A stretch of DNA of 64,000 bases from an uncultured Lachnospiraceae bacterium (GTDB lineage Bacteria > Bacillota > Clostridia > Lachnospirales > Lachnospiraceae): positions 146,117 through 210,116 of the forward strand of contig CAJUMC010000001.1 in assembly GCA_910587085.1 (NCBI GenBank), read 5' to 3'. Each line of letters opens with the position of its first letter. The stretch's first letter is position 1. The translations under genes were made by a program, and so were the position numbers. The notes under the pieces were generated by a model, which worked only from the letters and a program-made list of their open reading frames with translations, did no database searches and was not told the DNA's origin. Shown in pieces: positions 35,441 to 43,960 of the stretch.

Positions 35441-36172
35441 CTACAGCCTCTGCAGCGCCCTGACCGTGTTCTTTCCCACTCCCCATACCTCGTCTCTTTT
35501 TGCCCATCCCTTCCGCTGCCAGTATGCTGCGGCGGCCTCCGCCGTGCGCTTCCCGTATACTCCGTCCACCTCGAGCGCCGGCTCTTTGATAAACTCTGCG
35601 GCAATCTGACGGTTCAATGCCAGCTGCAGCCAGACAATGGAATACCTGCCCGTCGTTTTCCCGACCTTCATCGGGTTCGGAGCCGGCAGCGCCTTCACGG
35701 CATACCGGATTTTCGGATGCTGATACCAGTGCGTCCATGGGCGCTCCGGCAGCTTTGTCAGACAAACGCCGTACTCAAAGCCTCTTGCCTCCACGACATA
35801 TCCGCCGCCGATGTATACCCCGACATGCCCGGAAAACCGCACGCACACGCCGGGCTGTTCCGGAAGGCTCCCGATCCCGTCTTTTTCCTGCGCAGCTTCA
35901 AATGCTTCGTCCGCCGTCGTATCATAGTTCCACTTCCCGCCGGCCAGTTCCGCAGCAAACCACTCAATCAGCCCGTGGCAGTCCGTCGTTCTTTCGCCGA
36001 TCAGCGACTCCACGGCCGGCCGCCGCTCCTCAGTAAACCAATCTGCCGGATTTCGCTCAGTCAGGTCGCTGTACATTGTCCTTGTGAATATTTTCCCATT
36101 TGTTCCCATAACATAAGGCACGCCAAGCCTGCCGATGCAGAAGCGAGCCAAGTCCGCATTGCTGTTTTTCAT
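35441..36172 (-). CDS. Phage-type endolysin (NlpC/P60 plus peptidoglycan-binding domain)
   Basis: A 243-residue cell-wall hydrolase without a signal peptide, as in phage lysins. The NlpC/P60-like domain (residues 5-150) shows the catalytic Cys in TTDCHGLIEWF and the His in FSGHVGVYIGGGYVVEARG. The C-terminal 75 residues form a peptidoglycan-binding module (VDGVYGKRTAEAAAAYW). It starts behind AAGGAG. The gene ends 43 bases from the left att core, the expected place for a lysis gene at a prophage end. Confidence 0.82.
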   Translation of the reverse strand: MKNSNADLARFCIGRLGVPYVMGTNGKIFTRTMYSDLTERNPADWFTEERRPAVESLIGERTTDCHGLIEWFAAELAGGKWNYDTTADEAFEAAQEKDGIGSLPEQPGVCVRFSGHVGVYIGGGYVVEARGFEYGVCLTKLPERPWTHWYQHPKIRYAVKALPAPNPMKVGKTTGRYSIVWLQLALNRQIAAEFIKEPALEVDGVYGKRTAEAAAAYWQRKGWAKRDEVWGVGKNTVRALQRL

Positions 36173-36188
36173 TGTCTCTTCTCCTTTT

Positions 36189-36290
36189 CTACTGTATAAT
36201 ATGAGGCAGAAGCATTTCCGGCTTCTCCCGAACGCCTGAGCAAAGCCTTCTTTTCACATACTTTTCCCTTTTTGCTCTATCTTTTTTCAT
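36189..36290 (-). CDS. Possible 33-residue basic peptide
   Basis: A short Lys/Arg-rich frame (MKKDRAKREKYVKRRL ...) ends 17 bases before the endolysin start. It runs out of the pyrimidine-rich tract and has no convincing ribosome site. It may be chance. Confidence 0.2.
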   Translation of the reverse strand: MKKDRAKREKYVKRRLCSGVREKPEMLLPHIIQ

Positions 36291-36460
36291 TTTGTCTTTG
36301 GAGGGGGATATCTTTTTTCGACTATCATTTAAAGTCTATCCTTTTTTCGCTCTTTTCTTTTTCGTTACATCTTTTTCAGCTATCTTTTCAAGTCTTATCC
36401 TTTTTCGCTCCATCTTTTAGCTATTTCTTTTTTCATTCTTTCCTCTTTTACTCTCTTCCT
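36255..36460. repeat. Pyrimidine-rich tract with degenerate CTATCTTTTTTC repeats
   Basis: The plus strand is almost entirely T and C with scattered A/G, built from seven to eight degenerate copies of a short unit (CTATC/CATC followed by T5-6 and CG/CA). Base composition differs sharply from the rest of the window. It holds no gene. Confidence 0.7.
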
Positions 36461-36873
36461 GTTTAATGTATTTGGGGTTGTTCAAGGGATGGTTGTTCTC
36501 TTCTGGAAGCGTATCTGCCCGCACTTGAATGACGGCCACACACACTCTGATAACTTTCCGCATAGAAGTTTGATTTTGGATGTTTGGTTTGATGCTGGAC
36601 GTTTGGCTTCTCTGTATATTCAGCACAAGGCAGCAGTGCTTATCAGATGAGTCAGCTCCAATCCGGAGTCTTTCTTCTGGAGTCTTTTTTGAGCGGCTTT
36701 TTCCTGGAGTCTTTCTGCTTTCTACTGTTTTAATCTTTCAGGATGCTGTACTTTATTCCGAAATGTGAGATTTCCGGCGGGCCGGCTGTGCTTGTCCCTC
36801 CGCATTCCTCCATGTCCGGTAATCATCCTTGAGAAAGCCGGGATTCCCCCGGCTTCCGCATGGAGCTGTGCCC

Positions 36874-37173
36874 TCAGCGGAGAAAACTGCCGGATTCTTC
36901 TTCCGATCTGCCGTTCTGCGCAATGTCGCTTTCCTCCTCCGCCGGCCCTGCAGCCCTTGCGCACTTTTCCTCCGCCGGCCCCGCATCTCTTACGCACATT
37001 TCCTCCGCCTGTCCTGTTTTTCTTGCGCACTTTTCTCCCTCTGTCTTCGGGTATGCACCGACGGGCCATCTCTGCTCATACTCCTCTGCCGAATCAAAGC
37101 TCCTCTGCCTCAGCGGAACGCCATACTCCTGCTCTCCCCAGTACCAGTCTACCACCATAGCATTTTCCAGCAT
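36874..37173 (-). CDS. 99-residue protein with tandem KCAR-GPAEE repeats
   Basis: An unrecognised protein. The first 40 residues look globular (MLENAMVVDWYWGEQEYGVP), and residues 48-85 are three to four copies of an 11-residue repeat of the form E-E-K-C-A-R-x-x-G-P-A, one Cys each. The start follows GAGGAGG at eight bases, an excellent site. It is just after a 59-codon gene and probably belongs to the phage-derived left part of the element. Confidence 0.55.
   Translation of the reverse strand: MLENAMVVDWYWGEQEYGVPLRQRSFDSAEEYEQRWPVGAYPKTEGEKCARKTGQAEEMCVRDAGPAEEKCARAAGPAEEESDIAQNGRSEEESGSFLR
36935..37033. repeat. 33-bp coding tandem repeat, three copies
   Basis: Copies at 36935-36967, 36968-37000 and 37001-37033, with a degenerate fourth beyond. 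The period is a multiple of three and encodes the 11-residue repeat of the overlapping gene. Confidence 0.8.
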
Positions 37174-37185
37174 GCCCGTACCTCC

Positions 37186-37365
37186 TCAGACAATCCGAAC
37201 CTCCTTTTCCTGCTCCGGCAGATATCCGACGGCGCGCAGAGCCCGGTCATTACATTCTTCAGCAATCCGGTTCTTTTTTTCCTCCGGGAAAGTGTTTAAT
37301 GGTATGTATTCCCCGCTGTTGCACACCATAACACGCGCTGTGAGCTTTTTTCTTATCCGAATCAC
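37186..37365 (-). CDS. Small protein of 47-59 residues
   Basis: An unrecognised frame ending CNDRALRAVGYLPEQEKEV with natural-looking composition (N-terminus RIRKKLTARVMVCNSGEY). The GTG at 37365 is directly preceded by GGGGAG, too close to act; the ATG at 37329 has no site. The frame remains open for about ten codons further upstream. It may be the tail of a degraded gene. Its stop is 12 bases before the next start, so it shares an operon with the repeat protein. Confidence 0.45.
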   Translation of the reverse strand: MIRIRKKLTARVMVCNSGEYIPLNTFPEEKKNRIAEECNDRALRAVGYLPEQEKEVRIV

Positions 37366-37779
37366 CTCCCCGCTGTCATCGTATGTCCTGCGGATTGTCC
37401 GTTATGCCGGCTTTCCGGGATAAACGGGATATTTCAAAATTTTTATCCGAAAGCCCCACCGCTTAGAAACTCTATCAGAAATACGGCGACACGATGATCG
37501 GGATGGTCTGTTTGAAGGTGAATTTATAGACTGTAAGACAAAGGAACTGAGAATTGATAAAAACAAGTCCGGAAAGTGCAATTCGAATCGCTGAAACTGC
37601 AGAAAAAAAGAAATTTACCGTCGGGCTTCTGATACCTGACGGTTTTAATACCCGATAATCTTCTGATACCCGCCGGTTTTCCGGAAAGCAGCCGGGATTT
37701 GCCGTACAGCAGCTCTCCGGAATCCTCGGATATCACGAAAGGCTCATGGAACTGCACCTGCGGCAGGCGGACGAACCGC
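37366..37779. other. Gap before recD2 3' end, probably decayed DNA
   Basis: Direct short repeats of the type CTGATACC-GCGG/CCGACGG are visible at 37620-37690. A 77-codon minus-strand frame (GTG start) begins right after the recD2 stop, but has no ribosome site and a composition that degenerates towards its end. I see no supported gene. Confidence 0.4.
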
Positions 37780-40017
37780 TCACTGCGCCATTTCCCGGAT
37801 ACAATCCATCAGGCCCGAATACCGCTTCTGCTCACTCTCGTTTTCAATCATTGCCTGCACCATCCGTTCGCTGCCGACAATCGTAACGCAGCGCTTCGCC
37901 CTCGTCACGGCGGTATAGAGAAGATTCCGGCTGAACAGCATCCGCGGACCGGACAGCAGCGGCAGCAGCACGGCGGGATACTCGCTGCCCTGCGATTTAT
38001 GAATCGTGACCGCATAGGCGAGTTCCAGCTCCTCAAGCTGTGCAAACGGATAATCCACCATACGCCCTTCGTCGAATTCCACCGTCATCTCCTCCGAAAA
38101 CGTGTTGATCTGCCGGATAATGCCGGTATCCCCGTTAAACACGCCTTCCCCCGCGTCCACAGCGATACCGTAGCGGTTTTTGATCTCCCAGGCAAGCTGA
38201 TAATTGTTGCGGATCTGCATAACCTTATCGCCTTCGCGGAAGACAGCCTGGTGGAATTCCTTTTCCTTTTTGTCCGGCGACGGCGGATTCAGATACTGCT
38301 GAAGCACTTGATTCAGCCGCTCAACCCCCAGTTCGCCCTTGCGCATCGGTGTGAGCACCTGGATGTCAAAGGGGGAAGCTTCCACGTATTTCGGCAGTTT
38401 GTCGCGGATCAGAGCAATCAGTACACCGGTGATTACATTGACATCATCCCGCTTCAGCATAAAAAAATCCCTGCTCTTATTGTCTAGGCGGATCGGCTCT
38501 CCAGCATTGATTTTATGTGCATTTACAATAATGTCGCTCTCCGAGGCCTGACGGAAAATCTTGGTCAGACGGACGACCGGAAACACCTCAGACCGGATCA
38601 TGTCGCGAAGCACATTGCCCGGGCCGACGCTCGGCAGCTGATTTACATCGCCGACAAAAATAACCCTGGTTCCGACGGTCACCGCGCGCAGTAGCGCATG
38701 CATCAGACTGATGTCGACCATGGACATTTCGTCAATAATCAGCACGTCCGTCTCCAGCGGATTGCTTTCGTTCCGCTCAAAACGCGCGGCTGCAGAACCG
38801 CCGTCCTCCTCGCCGATCCCGCGGGAAAGCTCCAGCAGCCGGTGAATTGTGCTCGACTCATGTCCCGTCGTCTCCTTCATGCGCTTGGCCGCACGGCCCG
38901 TCGGCGCAGCAAGGAGAATCTCCATACCCTCCGCCTCGAAGAAATCAATAATGGCGTTGATCGTTGTTGTTTTTCCGGTGCCCGGCCCTCCGGTCAGCAG
39001 GAAAACGCCGCTTCGGGCGGCCGTCAGCACTGCCTGCGCCTGATGCTCATCCAGCTCGATCTTCAGATTCTGCTGCAGCCTCTCCAGCTTTGCCGCAAGC
39101 TCCCGCTCCGGCAGCTCGCAGGCAATGTTCAGGTCAATCAGCATCCGGGCAGTATTCAGCTCCAGATAATAATAGCTGGAAGTATAAACCCTGGTATCTG
39201 CATCATCCGCTCCGGGTACGAATATCACCCTGCGCTCAATTCGGAGGCTGTCAAGCGCTTCCTCGAGCCCCTCCGACGGTACGCCCAGCACCAGCGAGGT
39301 CTGGTAAAGCAGCTCCGCGCGCGGCAGATAAACATGGCCGTTTCCCGCTGCCTGCGAGAGGGTATACAGGATTCCCGCCCGGAGCCGGTGGCTCGAGTCC
39401 GCTCCAATGCCGGCCTTCGCCGCAATCTCGTCCGCAATCTTAAAACCGACGCCCTGGATATCGTCCGCAAGCTGATACGGGTTTTCCTGGATGACCTCAT
39501 TCATCCGGTCGCCGTATTTCTGATAGATCTTCACGGCAAGACCCGTGGAAATGCCGTACTGCTGAAGAAAAACCATGGCGCTGCGCATGCCCCTCTTTTC
39601 CTCAAACTGCTCCGCAAAATCCCGCGCCATTTTTTCGCTGATGCCCTTGACCTGCGCCAGGCGCTCCGGCTCTTCGTCCATGACCCGGAACGTATCCTCC
39701 TTGAATTTGGCTACAATACGTGCGGCAAGCGCGGGGCCGATACCGCGGATTGCCCCGGAGCCGAGATAGCGCTCCATCGCCAGCACATTTTCCGGCTCGC
39801 GCACCTCGTAAGCCTTCACCTGAAACTGCTCCCCATAGACCGGATGCGAGGTAAAGCCGCCGCTCACACGCAGAAATTCCCCCTCGCTGATAAAGGTAAA
39901 GCTCCCGACGCAGGTCAGCTCGTCGTCCTGCTCCGTCGAGAGCGAAAGCACGGTATAACCGTTCTCCGCGTTCCGAAATATGATTTTCTCCACATAGCCC
40001 TCAAAGTGTTCGTCCAA
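37780..40017 (-). CDS. recD2: ATP-dependent DNA helicase RecD2
   Basis: A 745-residue SF1B helicase (5'-3') of the RecD2 type found in bacteria without RecBC, acting in replication-fork repair. An OB-like N-terminus (1-75) and helix-hairpin-helix repeats (about 90-200, GSGAIRGIGPALAARIV) precede the helicase. Walker A is LLTGGPGTGKTTTINAI (near 345), Walker B is VLIIDEMSMVD, then GDVNQLPSVGPG, and motif VI is in the AVTIHKSQGSEYP region. Complete and normal in length. It lies inside the DNA that splits cotJC, downstream of the flagellar genes. Confidence 0.95.
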   Translation of the reverse strand: MDEHFEGYVEKIIFRNAENGYTVLSLSTEQDDELTCVGSFTFISEGEFLRVSGGFTSHPVYGEQFQVKAYEVREPENVLAMERYLGSGAIRGIGPALAARIVAKFKEDTFRVMDEEPERLAQVKGISEKMARDFAEQFEEKRGMRSAMVFLQQYGISTGLAVKIYQKYGDRMNEVIQENPYQLADDIQGVGFKIADEIAAKAGIGADSSHRLRAGILYTLSQAAGNGHVYLPRAELLYQTSLVLGVPSEGLEEALDSLRIERRVIFVPGADDADTRVYTSSYYYLELNTARMLIDLNIACELPERELAAKLERLQQNLKIELDEHQAQAVLTAARSGVFLLTGGPGTGKTTTINAIIDFFEAEGMEILLAAPTGRAAKRMKETTGHESSTIHRLLELSRGIGEEDGGSAAARFERNESNPLETDVLIIDEMSMVDISLMHALLRAVTVGTRVIFVGDVNQLPSVGPGNVLRDMIRSEVFPVVRLTKIFRQASESDIIVNAHKINAGEPIRLDNKSRDFFMLKRDDVNVITGVLIALIRDKLPKYVEASPFDIQVLTPMRKGELGVERLNQVLQQYLNPPSPDKKEKEFHQAVFREGDKVMQIRNNYQLAWEIKNRYGIAVDAGEGVFNGDTGIIRQINTFSEEMTVEFDEGRMVDYPFAQLEELELAYAVTIHKSQGSEYPAVLLPLLSGPRMLFSRNLLYTAVTRAKRCVTIVGSERMVQAMIENESEQKRYSGLMDCIREMAQ

Positions 40018-40145
40018 CGTATCTTCCCTCCTTCGCCGGAATACCGCAAAATACAGCCTTCATATCCAGTACTAGAAATCTTTCCCAATTTCAGCGCTGC
40101 ATGCTGCAATGTACTCCCGGACCCGTGCTCCTCCTGCCGGTCAAA

Positions 40146-40175
40146 TACAGCCGGGCAGACGCCTGCCCGGCTGTA
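40146..40175 (-). terminator. Terminator of the mbl-flagellar operon
   Basis: A perfect 12-pair stem (TACAGCCGGGCA with its complement) around a six-base loop, followed on the minus strand by TTTG, 27 bases after the flgJ-like stop and before recD2. Confidence 0.75.
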
Positions 40176-40201
40176 CGGTTCCTGAATCTTTTACCGGGAC
40201 A

Positions 40202-40558
40202 CTACAACATTCCCGCATTCCTCTCGCATTTCATCGCCTCAAAGAGCTGCTGCGCCAAGCCGAGCTCATTCCTCTCGGAAATCGACTTGCTTACCTCCTC
40301 ATAGAGGAGATCGCCGAACTGCTCCAGATAGGCGTTTTCTTTCTCGTCCTCATCCTTCATAATGGTTTTTTCCATCCCCTTGAGCATCTGCTCCACAAGA
40401 TAGGACTCAAACGCTTTGCAGGATTCGAGCAGCTCCTCGTCCGTCGCATTCGCAACATCCAGAGTGCCGAGGGAACTCTGCAGCTTCGACGCCTTCGCCG
40501 TCTGAGACGACTGGGCCATATTATTCACATAGTAATCCGCACCGACGGAAATACTCAT
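40202..40558 (-). CDS. FlgJ-like flagellar rod-binding protein
   Basis: A 118-residue protein matching the rod-binding domain of FlgJ: residues 42-90 include LLESCKAFESYLVEQMLKGM, the conserved helix that caps the growing rod. It lacks the muramidase domain found in Proteobacteria, as usual in Firmicutes. The start at 40558 follows AGAGGTG; longer frames run into the tandem repeat upstream. It is the last gene of the mbl-flhO-flhP operon. Confidence 0.85.
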   Translation of the reverse strand: MSISVGADYYVNNMAQSSQTAKASKLQSSLGTLDVANATDEELLESCKAFESYLVEQMLKGMEKTIMKDEDEKENAYLEQFGDLLYEEVSKSISERNELGLAQQLFEAMKCERNAGML

Positions 40559-40683
40559 GGTCACACCTCTTTCCTGTACTCTCCCGGTTCTCCGGATGCT
40601 CTGCCGGCTGTCCCGCAGGCAGCTTCCGCGCAGACCGGCGGTTTGCCGCCGTCTTCCGGCGCACGCTGCGCATTTCTCTGCTT

Positions 40684-40912
40684 GGACACCGTTTCCAGCC
40701 CCGGCCTCTTCATCTCTCTGCCAGACGCCATTCCCCGCCCCGGTCTCTTCATTGTCTCTGCCGGACACCGTTTCCAGCCCCGGCCTCTTCATCTCTCTGC
40801 CAGACGCCATTCCCCGCCCCGGTCTCTTCATTGTCTCTGCCGGACACCGCTCCAGCCCCGGCCTCTTCATCTCTCTGCCGGACGTCATTCTCCGCCCCGG
40901 TCTCCGGGCTTG
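40684..40912. repeat. 79-bp tandem repeat, nearly three copies
   Basis: Units start at GGACACC: 40684, 40763 and 40842, the last diverged. Each 79-bp unit is itself two related halves of 39-40 bp, both containing CCCGG-CTCTTCAT. It fills the 376-bp gap between flhP and the flgJ-like gene. All three frames stay open through it, which creates false gene extensions. Confidence 0.9.
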
Positions 40913-40934
40913 CTTTTCCGCTGTCAGCCGCTTA

Positions 40935-41753
40935 TCAGCCTCTCAGATTGTTCGCCTGCTGCAGCATTTCATCGGAAGCGTTGATCACCTTCGAATTCAT
41001 TTCGTAGGCGCGCTGCGTCACGATCAGATTAACGATCTCATCCGCTGTATGTACGTTGGAAGCCTCAAGATACTTCGTGAGAATCCTGCTCTGTTTGAGC
41101 GCTGTGTCCGTGCTCTCAAGCCGCGGTGCGCCGGATGCCTCGGTCACCTGGAAAAGGCTGCCGTGAATCTTCAGAAGCCCCGCAGGATTGTTGAACTGCG
41201 TCAGCCCGATCTTTACGCCGGTCGGCTGCGAATTGCCCTTCGCATCCGGATAGCAGATATTGCCGTTTGCGTCGATGCTGATCTGCGCCGTGTCCTGCGT
41301 TGCCTCAAAGCGGATAACAGCCCCTTTGTCATCCAGCAGCTGATAACCCTCCGAATTCGCAATGCAGATCGAACCGTCGGAATTTCTCGCCAGCCCGAAC
41401 GAACCGTTTCTTGTGTAAGCCGTTGTGCCGTCCGGCATGCGAACGGCAAAAAAGCCACTGCCGTCGATCGCCATATCGTAATCGTTTCCGGTTTCGTTCA
41501 GAGAACCCTGCTCAAAATTCGAGATAATGGAGGTCACGCGGACACCGGAACCCACCTGGCCGATCACCGGCTTCGGGTTGCCCTCGTTGTCCGTTACCTT
41601 CGTCTGAAGCTTGGAATACAGCAGCGACTGAAAAACCGCCTGCTCCTTCTTGTAGCCCGTTGTCTGTACGTTGGATAAATTGTTTGCGATATTGTCCAGG
41701 CTCGTCTGCTGCGCAATCATTCCTGACGCGCCCGTCCACAGTGATCTCATCAT
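40935..41753 (-). CDS. flhP: Flagellar hook-basal body protein, FlgG/FlhP-like
   Basis: A 272-residue distal-rod-type protein. The N-terminal Flg_bb_rod motif (SLDNIANNLSNVQTTGYKKE) and the C-terminal Flg_bbr motif (AYEMNSKVINASDEMLQQANN) frame a central beta domain with MAIDGSGFFAVRMPDG. The order mbl-flhO-flhP, as in Bacillus subtilis, supports the FlhP name. The start at 41753 was chosen for GAGGG seven bases upstream. Confidence 0.9.
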   Translation of the reverse strand: MMRSLWTGASGMIAQQTSLDNIANNLSNVQTTGYKKEQAVFQSLLYSKLQTKVTDNEGNPKPVIGQVGSGVRVTSIISNFEQGSLNETGNDYDMAIDGSGFFAVRMPDGTTAYTRNGSFGLARNSDGSICIANSEGYQLLDDKGAVIRFEATQDTAQISIDANGNICYPDAKGNSQPTGVKIGLTQFNNPAGLLKIHGSLFQVTEASGAPRLESTDTALKQSRILTKYLEASNVHTADEIVNLIVTQRAYEMNSKVINASDEMLQQANNLRG

Positions 41754-41873
41754 AATATTTCCCTCACTCCGCCGCTTAAGCGGCATTTAATCTGCTGCTC
41801 CGCCGTTTTATGTTATGCTGCCTGCCCAGAGGTGTTTCCTCTAAAGCACTGTCTGCGCCGTCTGCGGAACCAA

Positions 41874-42653
41874 TCAGCCGGAAACGCGGCCGATCGTGTT
41901 TGCTGCCTGCTCGAGCGTGCCGTCAATGCTCTGAATTACTTTCTGCCCCGCCTCATAAGCGCGCGTAATCGTAATCATATTCACCATCTCAGTCACGACG
42001 TTGACATTCGACTGCTCCGTATAGTGCTGCCGGATCAGCCCCGCCGCTTCTTTTTCCCGGGCTCCGTTCACCGGATAATAGCGTGTCTCGCCGAATTTCT
42101 TCAGATAGCTGTAATCCTCAAAATCGGTCAGCGTGATTGTGTCGACATACTCATTGTCCGCGTAAACGTTTCCGCTGATATCCACCGAAATGGCTCCCGC
42201 ATCCACCGGCACCTGCAGGTAACCGCCGTTCGCCAGCACATGATTGCCGTCCATATCCACGACATAACCCTCGTTTGTAACCGTGAACTGCCCGGCGCGC
42301 GTATACTGCGTCGATTTTACGCCGTCCCGGTTCGTATATTCAACCGCAAAAAAGCCGTCGCCGTCGATCGCAAAATCAAAGGTGTTGCCAGTCTGGCGGA
42401 GCGATCCGCCCCGGTAGTCCGTGTAGACTTCGCCGATCTTGACGCCCGGGCTCATTGTGCCGATCCCCTCCCGGCGCCAGTCGACGGAAGCATCCCGGAT
42501 CTTGATGGCCAGCTCGTCGTCGAAAGCCTGACTCGTAACGCCCTCCTTCTTATAGCCGACCGTGGCCGAATTGGCTAAATTATTTGCAATAACATCCAGG
42601 CGCTTCTGCTCATTCTGCATTCCCGTCCACGCGCTGTATAAACCTCTGACCAT
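41874..42653 (-). CDS. flhO: Flagellar hook-basal body protein, FlgF/FlhO-like
   Basis: A 259-residue rod protein related to its neighbour. It starts MVRGLYSAWTGMQNEQKRLD with the rod motif ANNLANSATVGYKKEG, and ends with the bbr helix ITRAYEAGQKVIQSIDGTLE. The central domain contains FAIDGDGFFAVEYTN. It is the second gene of the mbl operon, 55 bases after mbl. Confidence 0.9.
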   Translation of the reverse strand: MVRGLYSAWTGMQNEQKRLDVIANNLANSATVGYKKEGVTSQAFDDELAIKIRDASVDWRREGIGTMSPGVKIGEVYTDYRGGSLRQTGNTFDFAIDGDGFFAVEYTNRDGVKSTQYTRAGQFTVTNEGYVVDMDGNHVLANGGYLQVPVDAGAISVDISGNVYADNEYVDTITLTDFEDYSYLKKFGETRYYPVNGAREKEAAGLIRQHYTEQSNVNVVTEMVNMITITRAYEAGQKVIQSIDGTLEQAANTIGRVSG

Positions 42654-42708
42654 AATCTGTCACACCTTTCTGTATTTCAAACCGCATCGGGGGAGCATTA
42701 TTCACCGC

Positions 42709-43704
42709 CTAATTCAGCGGCTTGCTGCTTCCGAGAAATTCAACGAATTTTCCCGTACCAATCGCCACCGCCGTCATCGGATCCTCGGCCGTCATCGTTG
42801 TGATGCCGGTTTTCTCCTCGATCAGTTCCTCCAGACCGTACAGCAGACAGCCGCCGCCCGTCAGTACAATCCCCCTGTCCGCGATGTCGGCCGCAAGCTC
42901 CGGCGGTGTTTTCTCCAGCACACTGTGCACCGCCTCGACGATCTGTGAGGTCGTCTCGCGCAAAGCCTCCTCCGTCTCCTCCGAAGTCACGGAAATGGTT
43001 TTCGGAAGGCCGGTCACAAGATTCCGCCCGCGCACGTCCATCGCCACCATCTCCGGCCGCCGGTACGCGGAGCCGATCTTGATTTTGATATCCTCCGCGG
43101 TCCGCTCTCCGATCAGGAGATTGTGCTTCTTTCTCATATAGCGCACAATGGCCTCGTCGAAATCATCGCCCGCAATCTTGATCGACGTGCTGACGACCGT
43201 ACCGCCGAGCGAGATCACTGCGATGTCCGTCGTGCCGCCGCCGATATCGACGATCATATTGCCGCATGGCCTAGCAATGTCGATGCCCGCGCCGATCGCC
43301 GCCGCAATCGGTTCCTCAATAATCGCGACCTCCCTGGCTCCCGCCGTGTAGGTCGCGTCTTCCACCGCCTTTTTTTCTACCTCCGTGACGCCGCTCGGCA
43401 CACAGACGCTGATGATCGGCTTGCGGAAGCGCTGCTTTCCGACCGCCTTCTGAATAAAGTATTTCAGCATTTTCTCCGTCACGGTATAATCCGAGATAAC
43501 TCCCTGACGGAGCGGGCGCACCGCCACAATATTCCCAGGCGTACGGCCGAGCATCAGCCTCGCCTCCTCACCGATCGCCTTGATGCGGTTTGTGTCGCGG
43601 TCAAATGCAACGACCGACGGCTCTTTGAGCACTACGCCCTTACCTCTTATATATACAAGTACGCTTGCCGTTCCCAAATCAATTCCAATGTCGCTGCCGC
43701 TCAT
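42709..43704 (-). CDS. mbl: MreB-family actin homologue (Mbl type)
   Basis: A 331-residue bacterial actin that guides cylindrical wall synthesis. Phosphate-1 motif GIDLGTASVLVYI (residues 6-18), phosphate-2 IVDIGGGTTDIAVIS (near 150), adenosine motif GIVLTGGGCLLYGLEEL (near 285), and the IEEPIAAAIGAG helix are all intact. The position ahead of flhO-flhP points to Mbl rather than MreB proper. It is an essential-type gene lying inside the DNA that interrupts cotJC. Confidence 0.93.
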   Translation of the reverse strand: MSGSDIGIDLGTASVLVYIRGKGVVLKEPSVVAFDRDTNRIKAIGEEARLMLGRTPGNIVAVRPLRQGVISDYTVTEKMLKYFIQKAVGKQRFRKPIISVCVPSGVTEVEKKAVEDATYTAGAREVAIIEEPIAAAIGAGIDIARPCGNMIVDIGGGTTDIAVISLGGTVVSTSIKIAGDDFDEAIVRYMRKKHNLLIGERTAEDIKIKIGSAYRRPEMVAMDVRGRNLVTGLPKTISVTSEETEEALRETTSQIVEAVHSVLEKTPPELAADIADRGIVLTGGGCLLYGLEELIEEKTGITTMTAEDPMTAVAIGTGKFVEFLGSSKPLN

Positions 43705-43793
43705 GGTGTTCTCCTTTCAAAATCCATAGTCCCGTCTATGTTCACGCTCAAAAAATTACGCATTTTGTCCAAGTTTAAACATATTCACTCTAT

Positions 43794-43822
43794 ATTATAA
43801 ACGGTATGTATGATTTTTTCAA
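43794..43822 (-). promoter_or_regulatory. Sigma-A promoter of the mbl-flhO-flhP operon
   Basis: On the minus strand TTGAAA and TATAAT with a 17-base spacer, ending 90 bases before the mbl start. Close to consensus. Confidence 0.8.
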
Positions 43823-43960
43823 AGGATTTTTTCAAAAGTTTTTGGGAATTCCGGCCGTCTGCATGTATCTTTCTTCCGTTTTCGTCTCGCTGCGCGGGAG
43901 AATCCGACAGAATATTTCTTTTTTATGTGCCCTGTCCGTCTTTTTGCCTGCCCGGTTTCC

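Noticed and set aside
37524..37757. 77-codon frame directly after recD2
   Set aside because: GTG start without ribosome site, composition decays towards the end.
40559..40888. N-terminal extension of the flgJ-like gene
   Set aside because: It is only translated 79-bp tandem repeat; the ATG at 40558 has a proper ribosome site.
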